Assembly: GCF_000308795.1 (NCBI RefSeq)
Contig: NZ_BAGK01000040.1
Coordinates: 1-64,000, forward strand
DNA length: 64,000 nt
Direction: 5' to 3'
Origin: Nocardia thailandica NBRC 100428
GTDB taxonomy: Bacteria; Actinomycetota; Actinomycetes; Mycobacteriales; Mycobacteriaceae
The position numbers and the translations under genes are program-made. A model generated the notes under the pieces. That model was not told the DNA's origin and made no database searches. It saw nothing but the letters and a program-made list of their open reading frames with translations. This document shows positions 53,875 through 63,333 of the stretch, piece after piece. The first letter of the stretch is position 1. Each line of letters begins with the position of its first letter.

Positions 53875-55298
53875 GCGAGATCGAGCTCGTCATCGGCGAG
53901 GCGCGGATCTGGGCGCGCGGCGCCCGGACCCATTGGGACGGTGCGCCTTCGGTGGTCCCGAGCAGCGACGGTCGCGGACTGGTCGCCGGGGAGCCGCTGA
54001 CCCACCAGGGCCAGGCGGCCTCGGTCGTCCAGCACCTGGCCGGTGACCGCATCGCGCTGCGCCCGACGGTGGTGCCCTCGATCGCCGACAGCGCCGTAGC
54101 GGTGCTGGGGTCGGTGTTCGACAACCTGCGGGTCGGTACTCCGTGCGACCGGATCACCGTCGTGTGCCCGACGGTCTGGGGTGCGCGGGAGCGTGACGTC
54201 TTTGCCACCGCGGCAGCCGGATTCGCGCACGAGATCGCTTTCGAGGAGATCGCCCTCCGGGCGTCGGAGCTCGATCCGGCCACGCAGCGGAGCCGGCGCA
54301 CCATCGTGATCGAAATCGGCCTGTTGTCGACCGCTGTCTCGGCGGTGACCTACGACCATCAGGGCACGCACATCGAAAGCTCCGAGTACGAGCCCACGCT
54401 CGGTGCCGACGATCTGCGCGACGACAGCCGCTCTATCGCGCTCGCCGAGCTGCTGCGCCGGGTGTCGCCGGGTGGCCAGGCCGACGTCGTCCAGATCTTC
54501 GGATCTTCGGATCCCGCGGTGCTCAGCCGCATCTCCGGGCTCGTGGAGGGTGTCTACGGCACCGACGCCCAGCTCAGTTCGTTCGCCGAACGGGATCTCT
54601 TCCGGGTGTCCTCGGGGACCTCCGACCGGCCCGTGGTCCCGTCGGCGCCCGAATGGATGGAGCCGTTGCGTGCCAGGGCCGCCGCCATCGAGCCGCGCAG
54701 CAGGACGCCCTGGTATCTCGCGGCGGCAGCCGCGGCGGTGGTGATCGGCATCGGCGCGGTGGTGGCGGTCGTGGCCGTGTCGAGCGGTGACCCGGATCCG
54801 GCGAGCACCGTCGCGGCGGCGACGCCGACCCCGAGTTTCTCCGCGACGTCGTCGGTGCCGCGGCCGACCACCACCGCGCGATCGACCACCGTCGCTCTCG
54901 GCAAACTCGAGTCCGGTGTTCCGGCGGGCTGGTCGCGGTCCGACGACCCCGGCCGCCTGATCCTGGTGTCGGACAACGGGACCCGAGGCCGCATCATCGT
55001 CACGCAGAAGCCGGTCGACGCGGGGGCGGGATACGACGAGGTCGCCGCCGACCTCGATGCCCAGATCGCCAGGAAGCCGGCGGGCACCGTCACCGCGGTC
55101 CAGCGCGACGTGGTGTTCGGAGGACGTCCCGGCCTGGCCTACGAGGAACGACCGGCCGACGGCTCGACGGTCCAGTGGCACGTGCTGATCGACCGAGGCA
55201 CCCAGATCAGCGTGGGCTGCCAATATCCGGCCGGCGGGCGGGACGTGATCGTCCCCGCGTGCGAGGCGGTCACCGGCTCGGTACGCATCGCCCCCTGA
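53871..55298 (+). CDS. Type VII secretion-associated protein (Rv3446c-like)
   Basis: ATG at 53871 overlapping eccC (ATGA); 475 residues. The N-terminal half is a predicted actin/Hsp70-like fold region (ELVIGEARIWARG, VVPSIADSAVAVLGSVF, CDRITVVCPTVWG). A membrane helix follows at about 283-305 (WYLAAAAAAVVIGIGAVVAV), and then a Thr-rich linker and an outer domain ending GTQISVGCQYPAG...VIVPACEAV with two Cys. This is the family found next to eccC in ESX-4 (Rv3446c), and its presence types the locus. Confidence 0.85.
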   Translation: MSEIELVIGEARIWARGARTHWDGAPSVVPSSDGRGLVAGEPLTHQGQAASVVQHLAGDRIALRPTVVPSIADSAVAVLGSVFDNLRVGTPCDRITVVCPTVWGARERDVFATAAAGFAHEIAFEEIALRASELDPATQRSRRTIVIEIGLLSTAVSAVTYDHQGTHIESSEYEPTLGADDLRDDSRSIALAELLRRVSPGGQADVVQIFGSSDPAVLSRISGLVEGVYGTDAQLSSFAERDLFRVSSGTSDRPVVPSAPEWMEPLRARAAAIEPRSRTPWYLAAAAAAVVIGIGAVVAVVAVSSGDPDPASTVAAATPTPSFSATSSVPRPTTTARSTTVALGKLESGVPAGWSRSDDPGRLILVSDNGTRGRIIVTQKPVDAGAGYDEVAADLDAQIARKPAGTVTAVQRDVVFGGRPGLAYEERPADGSTVQWHVLIDRGTQISVGCQYPAGGRDVIVPACEAVTGSVRIAP

Positions 55299-55360
55299 GA
55301 GGGTCGGAGCCGGGCGCGGCGTGGCGGTTCGCCCAGCTCGCCGGTGGCCCGAACAAGACA

Positions 55361-55406
55361 ACGGTGGCCGCAGGCGCGCCTCTCGCGAGGGCGCTGCGAC
55401 CACCGT
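55361..55406. terminator. Large hairpin between convergent genes at the ESX-4 end
   Basis: ACGGTGG (55361-55367) pairs with CCACCGT (55400-55406), then CGCA with TGCG and GCGCC with GGCGC, with small internal loops. It lies between the stops at 55298 (plus) and 55438 (minus) and can act in both directions. Confidence 0.6.
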
Positions 55407-55437
55407 TGACTGCTCGGGCCGATCGTCGGAGCGACGA

Positions 55438-55740
55438 TCAGAACAGGCCGGCGAGCGCGGTGTCGGTGGACTGCAGGTCCGAGTTACCGGTCGTCACGAG
55501 GGTACCGGCGCCCTCGAGGGTGGTGTTGAGCTGCTGCACGTGGGTGTTCCACTGCGCCTGCAGCTGCGTGAACGCGTCGTTCGCGTCACCCTTCCAGTTG
55601 TTGGTCACGAAGTCGGTGACCTTCTTGTGGAAGTCCTCGAGCTGGGTCATGATGCTGCGGGCCTCGGCAACGATGGCCTGCGCACCGGCCTCGACCTCGC
55701 CGAAGTTCGCTGTGATCCGGCTGGTGTCATTGGCAGCCAT
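55438..55740 (-). CDS. WXG100 protein of the ESX-4-type locus (EsxT-like position)
   Basis: 100 residues with the WxG turn in NNWKGDANDAF and flanking helices; no C-terminal YxxxD/E. It follows the other Esx gene by 33 bp, so the two should be co-transcribed and form a heterodimer. The place after eccC and the Rv3446c-like gene is that of esxU-esxT in mycobacteria; which of the two it matches is not certain. Confidence 0.87.
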   Translation of the reverse strand: MAANDTSRITANFGEVEAGAQAIVAEARSIMTQLEDFHKKVTDFVTNNWKGDANDAFTQLQAQWNTHVQQLNTTLEGAGTLVTTGNSDLQSTDTALAGLF

Positions 55741-55773
55741 GTCGTACTCCTGTTCGTAGAGAGGGGTTGAGGC

Positions 55774-56097
55774 TCAGAGAGCGGGCAGGTCGAGGCTGGA
55801 GACCTGCGTCTTCACCTGCTGGGCGAAGTCGGTGTCCTGGTCCTCGTACTTCGAGCCGGCCTTGATCAGCTTCTCGGAGGTGTCGAGCAGCTTGTCGTTC
55901 AGCTTGTCGGCCTGGAAGTAGTAGCGCTCCATGAACGAGTCGAACGCGGCGCGCGCGTTACCACTCCAGGTCGCGGTGGTCTGGTCTTCCTTGGTCTTCA
56001 GCGCCTTGATCGCATTCAGGAGATCGGAGTGCTTCTGCGTGACCTCCTTGGCGAAGTCACCGATTGCCTGATTGCTCGCGTCGAGCTGTCCCGCCAT
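55774..56097 (-). CDS. WXG100 protein of the ESX-4-type locus (EsxU-like position)
   Basis: ATG at 56097 with AAAGGA; 107 residues, the longer frame to 56238 being rejected. WxG turn in TATWSGNARAAF; after the second helix YEDQD fits the YxxxD/E export signal. It is thus the signal-bearing partner (EsxB-like role) of the pair. First gene of the two-gene operon. Confidence 0.87.
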   Translation of the reverse strand: MAGQLDASNQAIGDFAKEVTQKHSDLLNAIKALKTKEDQTTATWSGNARAAFDSFMERYYFQADKLNDKLLDTSEKLIKAGSKYEDQDTDFAQQVKTQVSSLDLPAL

Positions 56098-56419
56098 GCC
56101 GGGGTCCTTTCGAGTTCGGTACGCGTCGCTGGCTGAGGCCAGTTCGGCCTGTTCACTGGGTTGGACGCCGGCCGGAGCCGATCGGTTCCATCCACTTGCC
56201 AGAAACTTCGGATGATTCGACCGAGGCCGCACTGCCACTGCCCGGGGTGGGCATCACGCGGTGTGGTCGGTACGCCGCCGGGACCGCGTCGCGCACGGTC
56301 CGACGTAGGCTTGCCCCTCCTTCCCCCCTTACTTCCGGCCCTCGCTTCGCACGGGCCGACTGCGGTTCACCATAGCGAAGTGATGTGCCGCCGCGCTATC
56401 GCATGCGCGCCATTCGACG
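56098..56419. other. Non-coding gap between the lipoprotein array and the esx pair
   Basis: 322 bp without a supported gene. It must hold the 5' region of the esx pair and the 3' end of the lipoprotein unit, both on the minus strand. I see a weak ATAGCG/CGCTAT pairing (56372-56399) and a small TGCCC/GGGCA hairpin (56239-56253), but no clear promoter. Confidence 0.5.
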
Positions 56420-57688
56420 CTAGGCGCTGTTGGCGAGCAGCGCGTACTGGGCGGCGGCGCGCTGCTGGGCATCCTGGATCTGCGTGCCCCACACGTGCGC
56501 GACATAGTTGCGGTAGCGCAGCACGCACGAGAAGTCACGGGAGTTGCTGCCCGGCCTCGGAATCTCGCCGCATCGGGTGTCCGGCAGCCCGGCGGGAGTC
56601 ATTCCCGCGTCCGGCTTGTCCATGATCGCGGCCGACAGCTTCTCCGCCGCGGCGTCATCGCGGGTGCGGGTCAGGATCGCGCCCTCCAGCAACCGGCTCG
56701 TCGACGTGCCGAACGCCTGCGCGATGCCCTTCGAATAGGTCGTCGTGTATTCCGAATAGGCCTCGGAGAACGTGATGTATTCGGCACCCGCTTCCGCGTA
56801 GATCCGGCGCGCCCTCTCCCGGTCCGGCTGGAAGTGCAGGAAGCCGTTCAGCCGGTAGGTCGCCAGCGAGCCCACCGAGGGCACCCCGATCTTGTTCGGA
56901 TTGAGGATGCGCTGCTTCATCCCCTCGGGGTCGAGGTCGAGGCGCATCACCTGTTCCTTGGTCAGCGGCGCGAGCTTGTCGAGTTCGGGGAACTGGGCCG
57001 CATAGGTCTTCTCCACCAGGGACGTGAGCAGTGCCAGATCTGCGCTCGCGGTCGAGGCGAAGACATTCACGACGTAGTTGCCGCGCGCCGCGGTCGAGCC
57101 GATCGTGGGCGTGCCGGGACGCCAGTGCGTATACGCCTCGGGGTATTTCGCCAGGGGCACGCGCTGATTCGTGTCGGCCGCCACCGCGAAGTCGGCGTCC
57201 TCGAACTCCCGCGCGGCGTTGGCCGCCGACCCGGCGTCCGGGAACTGCATGACGGTCACCGTGGTCAGGGTCGCGGAGGCGGGTACCTTCTGGTTCGGGA
57301 TCGGCTCGACATCGCTGCTGCCCGACATCCAGCCGAACATCAGCCCGTTGCGCTCGGCGACCGCCACACCCTGATCGGAGAGCGCGTTCTTGACGTCGCC
57401 CGGCCGGGTGATCGATTGGATACCGGTGCCGTAGGCCAGTTTCGGATCGATCCGGTCGCCCAGGACGACGCTGTCGGCCAAGCGCGTCACCGCGAGACTG
57501 GTGCCGCTGCGCACGGAGTGGCCGTACTCGTAGTAGTCGCCCAGCGGCATGGTCGGGAATCGGCCGACATCGAGCTTGCGGACGTCGATCTCGCCGGGCG
57601 CGGCCGTGCCGGTGATGGTCTGGCCGCAGCCCGCGATACCCAGGGTCACCGCGGCGAGCGCGACGAAGCGCAACAGTCGAGTGTTCAT
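56420..57688 (-). CDS. Secreted lipoprotein, type A of the array
   Basis: 422 residues; signal peptide with lipobox IAGC (Cys21). After it GEIDVRKLDVGRFPTMPLG, a type A start. The C-terminal module has two cysteines (TRCGEI and FSCVLRYRNYV), then QDAQQRAAAQYALLANSA. The same module ends every lipoprotein of this array; type A proteins end in LLANS or a close variant. It resembles the family recently annotated as DUF7373 lipoproteins, but I am unsure of that number. Last gene of the array before the esx pair; function unknown, presumably on the outside of the cytoplasmic membrane. Confidence 0.82.
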   Translation of the reverse strand: MNTRLLRFVALAAVTLGIAGCGQTITGTAAPGEIDVRKLDVGRFPTMPLGDYYEYGHSVRSGTSLAVTRLADSVVLGDRIDPKLAYGTGIQSITRPGDVKNALSDQGVAVAERNGLMFGWMSGSSDVEPIPNQKVPASATLTTVTVMQFPDAGSAANAAREFEDADFAVAADTNQRVPLAKYPEAYTHWRPGTPTIGSTAARGNYVVNVFASTASADLALLTSLVEKTYAAQFPELDKLAPLTKEQVMRLDLDPEGMKQRILNPNKIGVPSVGSLATYRLNGFLHFQPDRERARRIYAEAGAEYITFSEAYSEYTTTYSKGIAQAFGTSTSRLLEGAILTRTRDDAAAEKLSAAIMDKPDAGMTPAGLPDTRCGEIPRPGSNSRDFSCVLRYRNYVAHVWGTQIQDAQQRAAAQYALLANSA

Positions 57689-57712
57689 GGTGGATCTCCC
57701 CGTCGTGTCGGA

Positions 57713-58921
57713 TCAGCGCTTGGCCGTCAGCAGGATGTACTGCGCCGCGATCCGTTGCTGTGCGTCGGTCAGCTGGTTCGAGCTCGCCTCGATCACGTAG
57801 CGGTCGTACGCGAGGACGCACAGGTAGCGCGCCTTGAAACTGTCCTTCACCTTGGTCTCGACACACCGGGTTGTCGGCAGGTTCTTGGGCGCCTCGGCCG
57901 AGCGGATCTTGCGATTCAGGGCGGTGTGCGCGTCACGGATGAGCCGTGCGCCCTGGGCGTCCTTGGTCTGATACAGCGCTACCGCGTTGAATCCCAGCCA
58001 CTCGAGCCCGGCCTGTTCGAACAGCGGGCGGTCCCGCGCCGGGTCGGTGGACAGGTGCGCGGCCGCGCGGCGGTCGTAGATGCCGGGAGGATTCTTCGCG
58101 TTCTCCCGGTCCTGGCGGAACAGCGTGTGGCTGAGTACGGCGTCGTGATCCATGTCGACATCGACCAGTTTGTCGACCGGCGTCGAGACGAAGTCCCGGG
58201 TGCGCGATTCGATCGCGCTCAGGCTCTTCTCGACGAGGGTGACCATGGCGGGCAGGTCGGTCGTGCCCACCTCGATCTTCGCGTTGTCCTTGACCACCGT
58301 GTAGGTCACGAGGTTCTTGGACGCGGCGAACGACAGGAGTTCCTGCTTGGCCGGATTCCAGAGCGCGTGCGCCCCTGGCCTGCCGGGGATGTCGACCGTC
58401 ACGCTGCCGTCGACACGTTCGGCCCGGGCTCGGGCGAGCGCCTCGGCGGCCTGCGTCGCCGCCGCGTCGTCGGTGAAGATCAGCACCGTGTTCTGCAAGG
58501 TCTCGGCGATCAGGATGTCGGTGTGCGACATGCCCCAGCTGTAGAAGCCGGCCACGAAACCCGGTGCCGCGCGAGTGAAGACCTCGCTGTCCACGCCCAC
58601 CGTGTAGATGCTCTCGACGAACCCGTAGATCTGCGCGGAGTCCGGGCCGGACTGCACGCGGAACCGCTCGTCGATCTCCACCGGGGTCGGCACGTAGCTG
58701 CCCAGCCGCTGGCCCTCGGTCAGGCGGGCGCGATCAGGGTTGGGCTTGCCGAGCTGCCGCGGCTGCGTCGGATAGTTGCCGACATCGAGGGTGGCGTTGT
58801 CCACCTGCGGGAACTGCTCGGGCGCCGCGGCCGACGACGCGTCCGGGTCGCCCCCGCACCCGGTCAACCCGATCGCCGCCGCGGCAAGGCCGACCGCCAC
58901 GCACATGGCTGATTTGCGCAT
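57713..58921 (-). CDS. Secreted lipoprotein, type B of the array
   Basis: ATG at 58921 with GGAGGGGG; 402 residues, upstream frame rejected. Signal peptide with lipobox LTGC. Type B start: ATLDVGNYPTQPRQLGKPN and LGSYVPTPVEIDERF. C-terminal module with TRCVE, YLCVLAYDRYV and DAQQRIAAQYILLTAKR. 24 bp before the type A gene, the pair being repeated at 61977/60733. Confidence 0.82.
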   Translation of the reverse strand: MRKSAMCVAVGLAAAAIGLTGCGGDPDASSAAAPEQFPQVDNATLDVGNYPTQPRQLGKPNPDRARLTEGQRLGSYVPTPVEIDERFRVQSGPDSAQIYGFVESIYTVGVDSEVFTRAAPGFVAGFYSWGMSHTDILIAETLQNTVLIFTDDAAATQAAEALARARAERVDGSVTVDIPGRPGAHALWNPAKQELLSFAASKNLVTYTVVKDNAKIEVGTTDLPAMVTLVEKSLSAIESRTRDFVSTPVDKLVDVDMDHDAVLSHTLFRQDRENAKNPPGIYDRRAAAHLSTDPARDRPLFEQAGLEWLGFNAVALYQTKDAQGARLIRDAHTALNRKIRSAEAPKNLPTTRCVETKVKDSFKARYLCVLAYDRYVIEASSNQLTDAQQRIAAQYILLTAKR

Positions 58922-59073
58922 ACATCCCCCTCCGAGATGGCCGATGCCAGTCGATCCACCCGGACGGCCCGGATCCCCCGGTTCCCCTCGCGATCGGTCT
59001 GACGGTTCTACGCCACGGGACAACTTAGCACCCCGCTACCGTCCGCAACCTCCTCGCGACGAGGAGGTATCGA

Positions 59074-60645
59074 TCACTTGATCCGGTTCCGCAGGACCGG
59101 GATCAGCTTCTGCAACAGGACGGGGGAGGAGGACGGAGTCCAGTTGCGGAGGGCGCTCACGGTGGACGGGTCGTCGACGGGAATCACCGTCGCCCGAGAC
59201 TGCGACAGCGTGCTCGGGATGCCGGTCAGCCCACCTCCGCCGGCCTTCTCGTCGCTGCGAACGGCCAGGATGTAGCTGCCTTCGGGCGCGCTGATCGTGC
59301 CGTAGATGTCCTCGACCGGACGCGGGGAGGTCTCGCCGTCCCGCTTCGCGTACGCGAGGTTGTAGGTGAAGCCGAGACTGTCGAGGAAGGTGGCCTGCTC
59401 CGAGCCGGTCAGATAGATCGACATCTTCCGGTCGGCCAGCACGTCGATCATCGTGATCGTCTTGCCCTCGAACGCCGGGTTGCCGCGTCGCGCGTCCTCC
59501 GCAGACGCGGGTACGGCCGGGGTGCTCGAGGGCGCCGCGGTCGGGTTCGAGCCGCCGTCGCCCGACCCGCTCGCCGCCCAGATGCCGATGCCCGCGGCGA
59601 GCGCGACCACCACCGCGGCCGCCGCGCCGATCAGTACCGCGCGCTTACGCTTCGGGGCGGAAGGCTGCTGGGTGGGGGAGGCGGTGTAGCCGGTGAACGC
59701 GCCGGTGGCGGTGGGGGTGACGGCCCTGGGGTCGGTCGGGGGGCGGTTGTTGTCGAAGACCTGGATCGGGTAGGTCGGGGACGTGTGGGTGATGACGGCG
59801 CCCGGGGTGAGCGCATTGGCGGCGGCGTCGTTGAACTCGCGGCAGGTGTTGAAGCGTTCGGCCGGGTTCTTGGCCATCGCCCTGGCGAAGAGGTGGTCGA
59901 TCGCCGGCGGCAGGCCGGGGTTGACGCGGGTCGCCTGGGGCGGGGGCTCGTGCAGGTGGCCCATCATGACCAGGGCGGGCTGGGCGGCGGGGTACGGGTT
60001 CTGGCCGGTGAGCAGTTTGTAGAAGGAGCAGGCCAGGCTGTAGATGTCGGCGCGGTGGTCCAGGCTGGAGCCGTTGAGCTGCTCCGGCGGGGCGTAGGCG
60101 ATCGTGGCCAGGAAGCTGCCGGTCTGGGTGAGTTCGGTGGCGTCGTCGGTGGACTTGGCGACGCCGAAGTCGGTGAGGAAGACGCGTTCGTCGTCGCTGT
60201 CGTCGACGGAGGACAGCAGGAAGTTGGCGGGCTTGATGTCGCGGTGCAGCAGGCCGCGCCGGTGGGCGTAGTCCAAGCCCTTGCCGACCTCGGTGGTGAT
60301 GCGCAGGGCGCGCAGCGGGGTCATGGCGTGCGGGTCGCGGCTGAGTTCGGCGGCGGCGTCGGTCCCGTCGACGTACTGCATGGCGATCCACAGCTGGCCG
60401 TGTTCCTCGCCGCGGTTGTAGACCGACACGATGTTCGGATGATCCAGTCCGGCGGCGAGATTGGCTTCCCGCTCGAAGCGGGCGCGGAACTCGGGGTCAC
60501 GGCTCAGTTCGGCGCTGAGCACCTTCAGCGCGTCCTTGCGCGGCAGGCTGGGATGCTTGGCCAGGTACACCGTACCCATGCCGCCCGCGCCGAGGACTCG
60601 CTCGATGCGGTACCCACCGACGATGGTGCCGGGGCTCATCGCCAT
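59074..60645 (-). CDS. PknB-like membrane Ser/Thr protein kinase
   Basis: 523 residues from ATG at 60645. Kinase domain 1-280: GAGGMG loop (19-24), Lys41, Glu60, HRD at 134-136, DFG at 159-161, ending ERFNTCREFNDAAANAL. One membrane helix at about 336-357, then an outside domain of about 165 residues without PASTA repeats. It has the Hanks-type transmembrane kinase layout. The substrate is unknown. It lies in the middle of the lipoprotein array, so the lipoproteins could be its signals or partners, an inference. Confidence 0.93.
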   Translation of the reverse strand: MAMSPGTIVGGYRIERVLGAGGMGTVYLAKHPSLPRKDALKVLSAELSRDPEFRARFEREANLAAGLDHPNIVSVYNRGEEHGQLWIAMQYVDGTDAAAELSRDPHAMTPLRALRITTEVGKGLDYAHRRGLLHRDIKPANFLLSSVDDSDDERVFLTDFGVAKSTDDATELTQTGSFLATIAYAPPEQLNGSSLDHRADIYSLACSFYKLLTGQNPYPAAQPALVMMGHLHEPPPQATRVNPGLPPAIDHLFARAMAKNPAERFNTCREFNDAAANALTPGAVITHTSPTYPIQVFDNNRPPTDPRAVTPTATGAFTGYTASPTQQPSAPKRKRAVLIGAAAAVVVALAAGIGIWAASGSGDGGSNPTAAPSSTPAVPASAEDARRGNPAFEGKTITMIDVLADRKMSIYLTGSEQATFLDSLGFTYNLAYAKRDGETSPRPVEDIYGTISAPEGSYILAVRSDEKAGGGGLTGIPSTLSQSRATVIPVDDPSTVSALRNWTPSSSPVLLQKLIPVLRNRIK

Positions 60646-60732
60646 GTTCCACGATCTCCTGACTCGGGGCCGGACCCGGCCCTGTTCCGGGCAGCAGCAT
60701 AACGGACACGCCTCGTTCGGGTAGGTCCGGTG

Positions 60733-61980
60733 TCAGCGGCTGTTGGCGAGGATTGCATACTGTGCGGTTGCCCGTTGCTGAGCGTCCAGCAGCTGATCGC
60801 TGCTGACGATTCCCACGTACTCGCGGTAGGCGAGCATGCAGGTGAAGCGTTTCGTGGAGGACGCGTCGATGTTCTCGAAGCAGGTGGAGTCGGGCAGGTT
60901 CGGCGGGGCCGCGGCGGGCTTCAGGATGTCGGAGGTCACGAGGCGGTCCTTGACGGCCTGGTCCGCCGCGTGCTCGTCCGCGGTCCGGACCACGATGTTG
61001 CCGTAGGACATGGCGATCCGCTGGGCCTTCATCCGGGCGAACTGCTGCGCGGCGATGTCGATCGTGCCGGGGTAGCGGTCGCCGGCGTAGTGCAACAGCC
61101 CGTGCGGCCCGACCAGCGTGTGCATGCCGGACGCGTCCGGTGTCGGGATCTTGTCGGGGTTCAGCGTGCGATCGATGAGCTTTTCCGGATCCCAGGGCAG
61201 CGTCATCGATTCCTCGTCGGTGTAGGCCTTCGCCTTGCCGATCAGGTCGAGCTGCTTGTCGTAGGCCGTCTCCGCCAGCCTGCTGAGTCCGGCCTTGTCC
61301 GGGGTCGGGAGGGAGAGCTGGAACGCGATGACGAAGGGACCGTGCGGCATGATGGTGCGCAGAAACGGCGAAGTGGGCTGCCAGTACGACCTGGCGTTCG
61401 GGTATTTCGCCAGGGCGACGGTCTCGACCTTGTCCGGGTAGGTGGCGAAGTCGGCCTCCTGCAACTCCCGGGCCGCCGTGGCCGCCAGGTCGGCGTCGGG
61501 GAACTGCAGGACGGTGATCGTCGCGGTGGTCGAGTTCTGCTTGGACTTCATCGGCCACTGACCGAGGTCGTAGACGCCGTCGTTGGTGCTCGACCCCTTG
61601 CTGCTGAAGCCGTAGAGCAGCCGCCGGCTCTTCAGGATCGGCGTGATCCGCTTGTCCTCGCCCAGCGAGTACGGCGGCAAGCCGCTGGACACCCCGGTGG
61701 CCCGCTTTCCGTACTTCATCGCGGGATCGATGTCGTACGCGGTGACGACGAACTCCGCCAGGGTCATCGCCGCGACATCGTCCATCATGGTGAAGCCCGG
61801 TCGGTAGGGGTCGTCGTGGGCGCTGAACGGTTCGGTCGGGTAGCCGCCCGCGTCGAGTTTCCGGATATCGATCTCGCCGGGCTGCGGGGTACCCGCGACG
61901 GTGGAACCGCAGGCGGAGAGGAGCGCGGTCAGTACGAGGGCGGCCAGGGCGGAAGCGGTCTTTCTCATCGCGTGTCTCAC
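60733..61980 (-). CDS. Secreted lipoprotein, type A of the array
   Basis: 415 residues from GTG at 61980, overlapping the upstream stop (GTGA); an ATG at 61968 is possible. Lipobox LSAC. Type A start GEIDIRKLDAGGYPTEPFS; C-terminal module STCFENIDASSTKRF, TCMLAYREYV and DAQQRATAQYAILANSR. Paralog of 56420-57688. Coupled translation with the type B gene suggests the two act together. Confidence 0.82.
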   Translation of the reverse strand: MRHAMRKTASALAALVLTALLSACGSTVAGTPQPGEIDIRKLDAGGYPTEPFSAHDDPYRPGFTMMDDVAAMTLAEFVVTAYDIDPAMKYGKRATGVSSGLPPYSLGEDKRITPILKSRRLLYGFSSKGSSTNDGVYDLGQWPMKSKQNSTTATITVLQFPDADLAATAARELQEADFATYPDKVETVALAKYPNARSYWQPTSPFLRTIMPHGPFVIAFQLSLPTPDKAGLSRLAETAYDKQLDLIGKAKAYTDEESMTLPWDPEKLIDRTLNPDKIPTPDASGMHTLVGPHGLLHYAGDRYPGTIDIAAQQFARMKAQRIAMSYGNIVVRTADEHAADQAVKDRLVTSDILKPAAAPPNLPDSTCFENIDASSTKRFTCMLAYREYVGIVSSDQLLDAQQRATAQYAILANSR

Positions 61981-63182
61981 TTCGCCTTCGTGAACAGGAC
62001 GTACTGGGCGGCGATGCGCTGCTGGGCGTCGAGCAGCTGATGCGACCAGGCGTACGCGGCGTAACGGCCGTGGGACACCGTGCAGTAGAAGCGGATCGCG
62101 ACCTTCTCGCGGCCGATGTACTCCTTACACAGGGCCGAGGGCAGATTCTTCGGTGACGCCGAACGGGTGAACTTCCGGCTCAGGCCGCCCATGTCGGTGC
62201 TCACCGCGCGTGCCGCCTCGGCATCGCGCGCGCGGTAGATGTCGGTGCCGTCCGTGGCGTACAGATCGATGCCTTTGTCGGCGATCATCGTGCCCAACTC
62301 GATGGGATTGGACACGAAATGGCGGGCGGTCCTGCCGTTGTACACGCCCGGTGGATTCAGCCACGAATCCTCCGTCGGCCGCTTGAGGGTGCGGCCGAGC
62401 ATCCCGTCCCGGTCCCGGGGCAGCGTCATCAGCTGGTCGACCGGGGTCGGCCGGAACTGGGCCAGAGCTGGGACGACGGTGTCCAGGCTCTTCTTCGTCA
62501 GATCGAGCAACGCCTGCTTGTCGACCTTCTCCAGCCAGATCTTGAGATAGTCGTAGATCCAGGTGTAGATGACGAGATTGCCGGTGGCGTACCAGGATCC
62601 GATCGATTGTTCCTGCGGTTGCCAGTGCGCTTTCGCCGCGGGATATCCGGGAATCTCGATCGGCTCGTTCCGCGTGTTGAACTCGGCGTCGCTGCGCTCG
62701 AGCGCGGCGGCCGCGGCGGTCGCCTTCGCGCTGTCGGGGAAGAGCATGACCGCGTTCACCAGGTCGATGCCGAGATTTCCCTTGTCGGTGCCGCCGGTGC
62801 TGACGAAACCGCCGATGAAATCGGGGGCGACCTCGCGGAACCTGCCGACCTCCATGATCTTGCCGAGGGAAGCCTCCGGGTCGAGGAAGACGGTCGCGAT
62901 CGAGGGATTGGCCGTGACGAATCGGGGATCGATGTCGGCCGGGGTCGGGACGTAGTCGCCCAGTCGTTCGGCCTCGATGAACCGGGCCTGATCCTGATTC
63001 GCGACGAGCCCGATGTCGCGGATCTCGGTCGAGTAGTTGCCGACGTCGAGCGTGCTGACATCGACCACCGGCTCGGGTGCGGCAGGACTGCCGTCGCTCG
63101 AATCGCAGGAGGTCACGCCGGCCACCAGCAGGACGGCGGCCACCACGGCGGCGACGTGCCTCCCCCTCGCGTGCGTCTTCAT
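61977..63182 (-). CDS. Secreted lipoprotein, type B of the array
   Basis: ATG at 63182; 401 residues, upstream frame rejected. Lipobox VTSC. Type B start STLDVGNYSTEIRDIGLVAN and LGDYVPTPADIDPRF; C-terminal module ALCKEYIG, FYCTVSHGRYA and DAQQRIAAQYVLFTKAK. Paralog of 57713-58921. First complete gene of the array in transcription order. Confidence 0.82.
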   Translation of the reverse strand: MKTHARGRHVAAVVAAVLLVAGVTSCDSSDGSPAAPEPVVDVSTLDVGNYSTEIRDIGLVANQDQARFIEAERLGDYVPTPADIDPRFVTANPSIATVFLDPEASLGKIMEVGRFREVAPDFIGGFVSTGGTDKGNLGIDLVNAVMLFPDSAKATAAAAALERSDAEFNTRNEPIEIPGYPAAKAHWQPQEQSIGSWYATGNLVIYTWIYDYLKIWLEKVDKQALLDLTKKSLDTVVPALAQFRPTPVDQLMTLPRDRDGMLGRTLKRPTEDSWLNPPGVYNGRTARHFVSNPIELGTMIADKGIDLYATDGTDIYRARDAEAARAVSTDMGGLSRKFTRSASPKNLPSALCKEYIGREKVAIRFYCTVSHGRYAAYAWSHQLLDAQQRIAAQYVLFTKAK

Positions 63183-63333
63183 CTCCAGTGGTCCCTCCCC
63201 AGAACGATGCCAACGGCGGCATCCTACGCACCCGTTCGGGTCGTTGCCCACCCTCATCATCTGCGGCCCGGGTCATCCCGCGGGCCCGGGACCAGCGGCG
63301 GCCGGTGAGGAAGACCTCGGACGAGGTCCGCGA

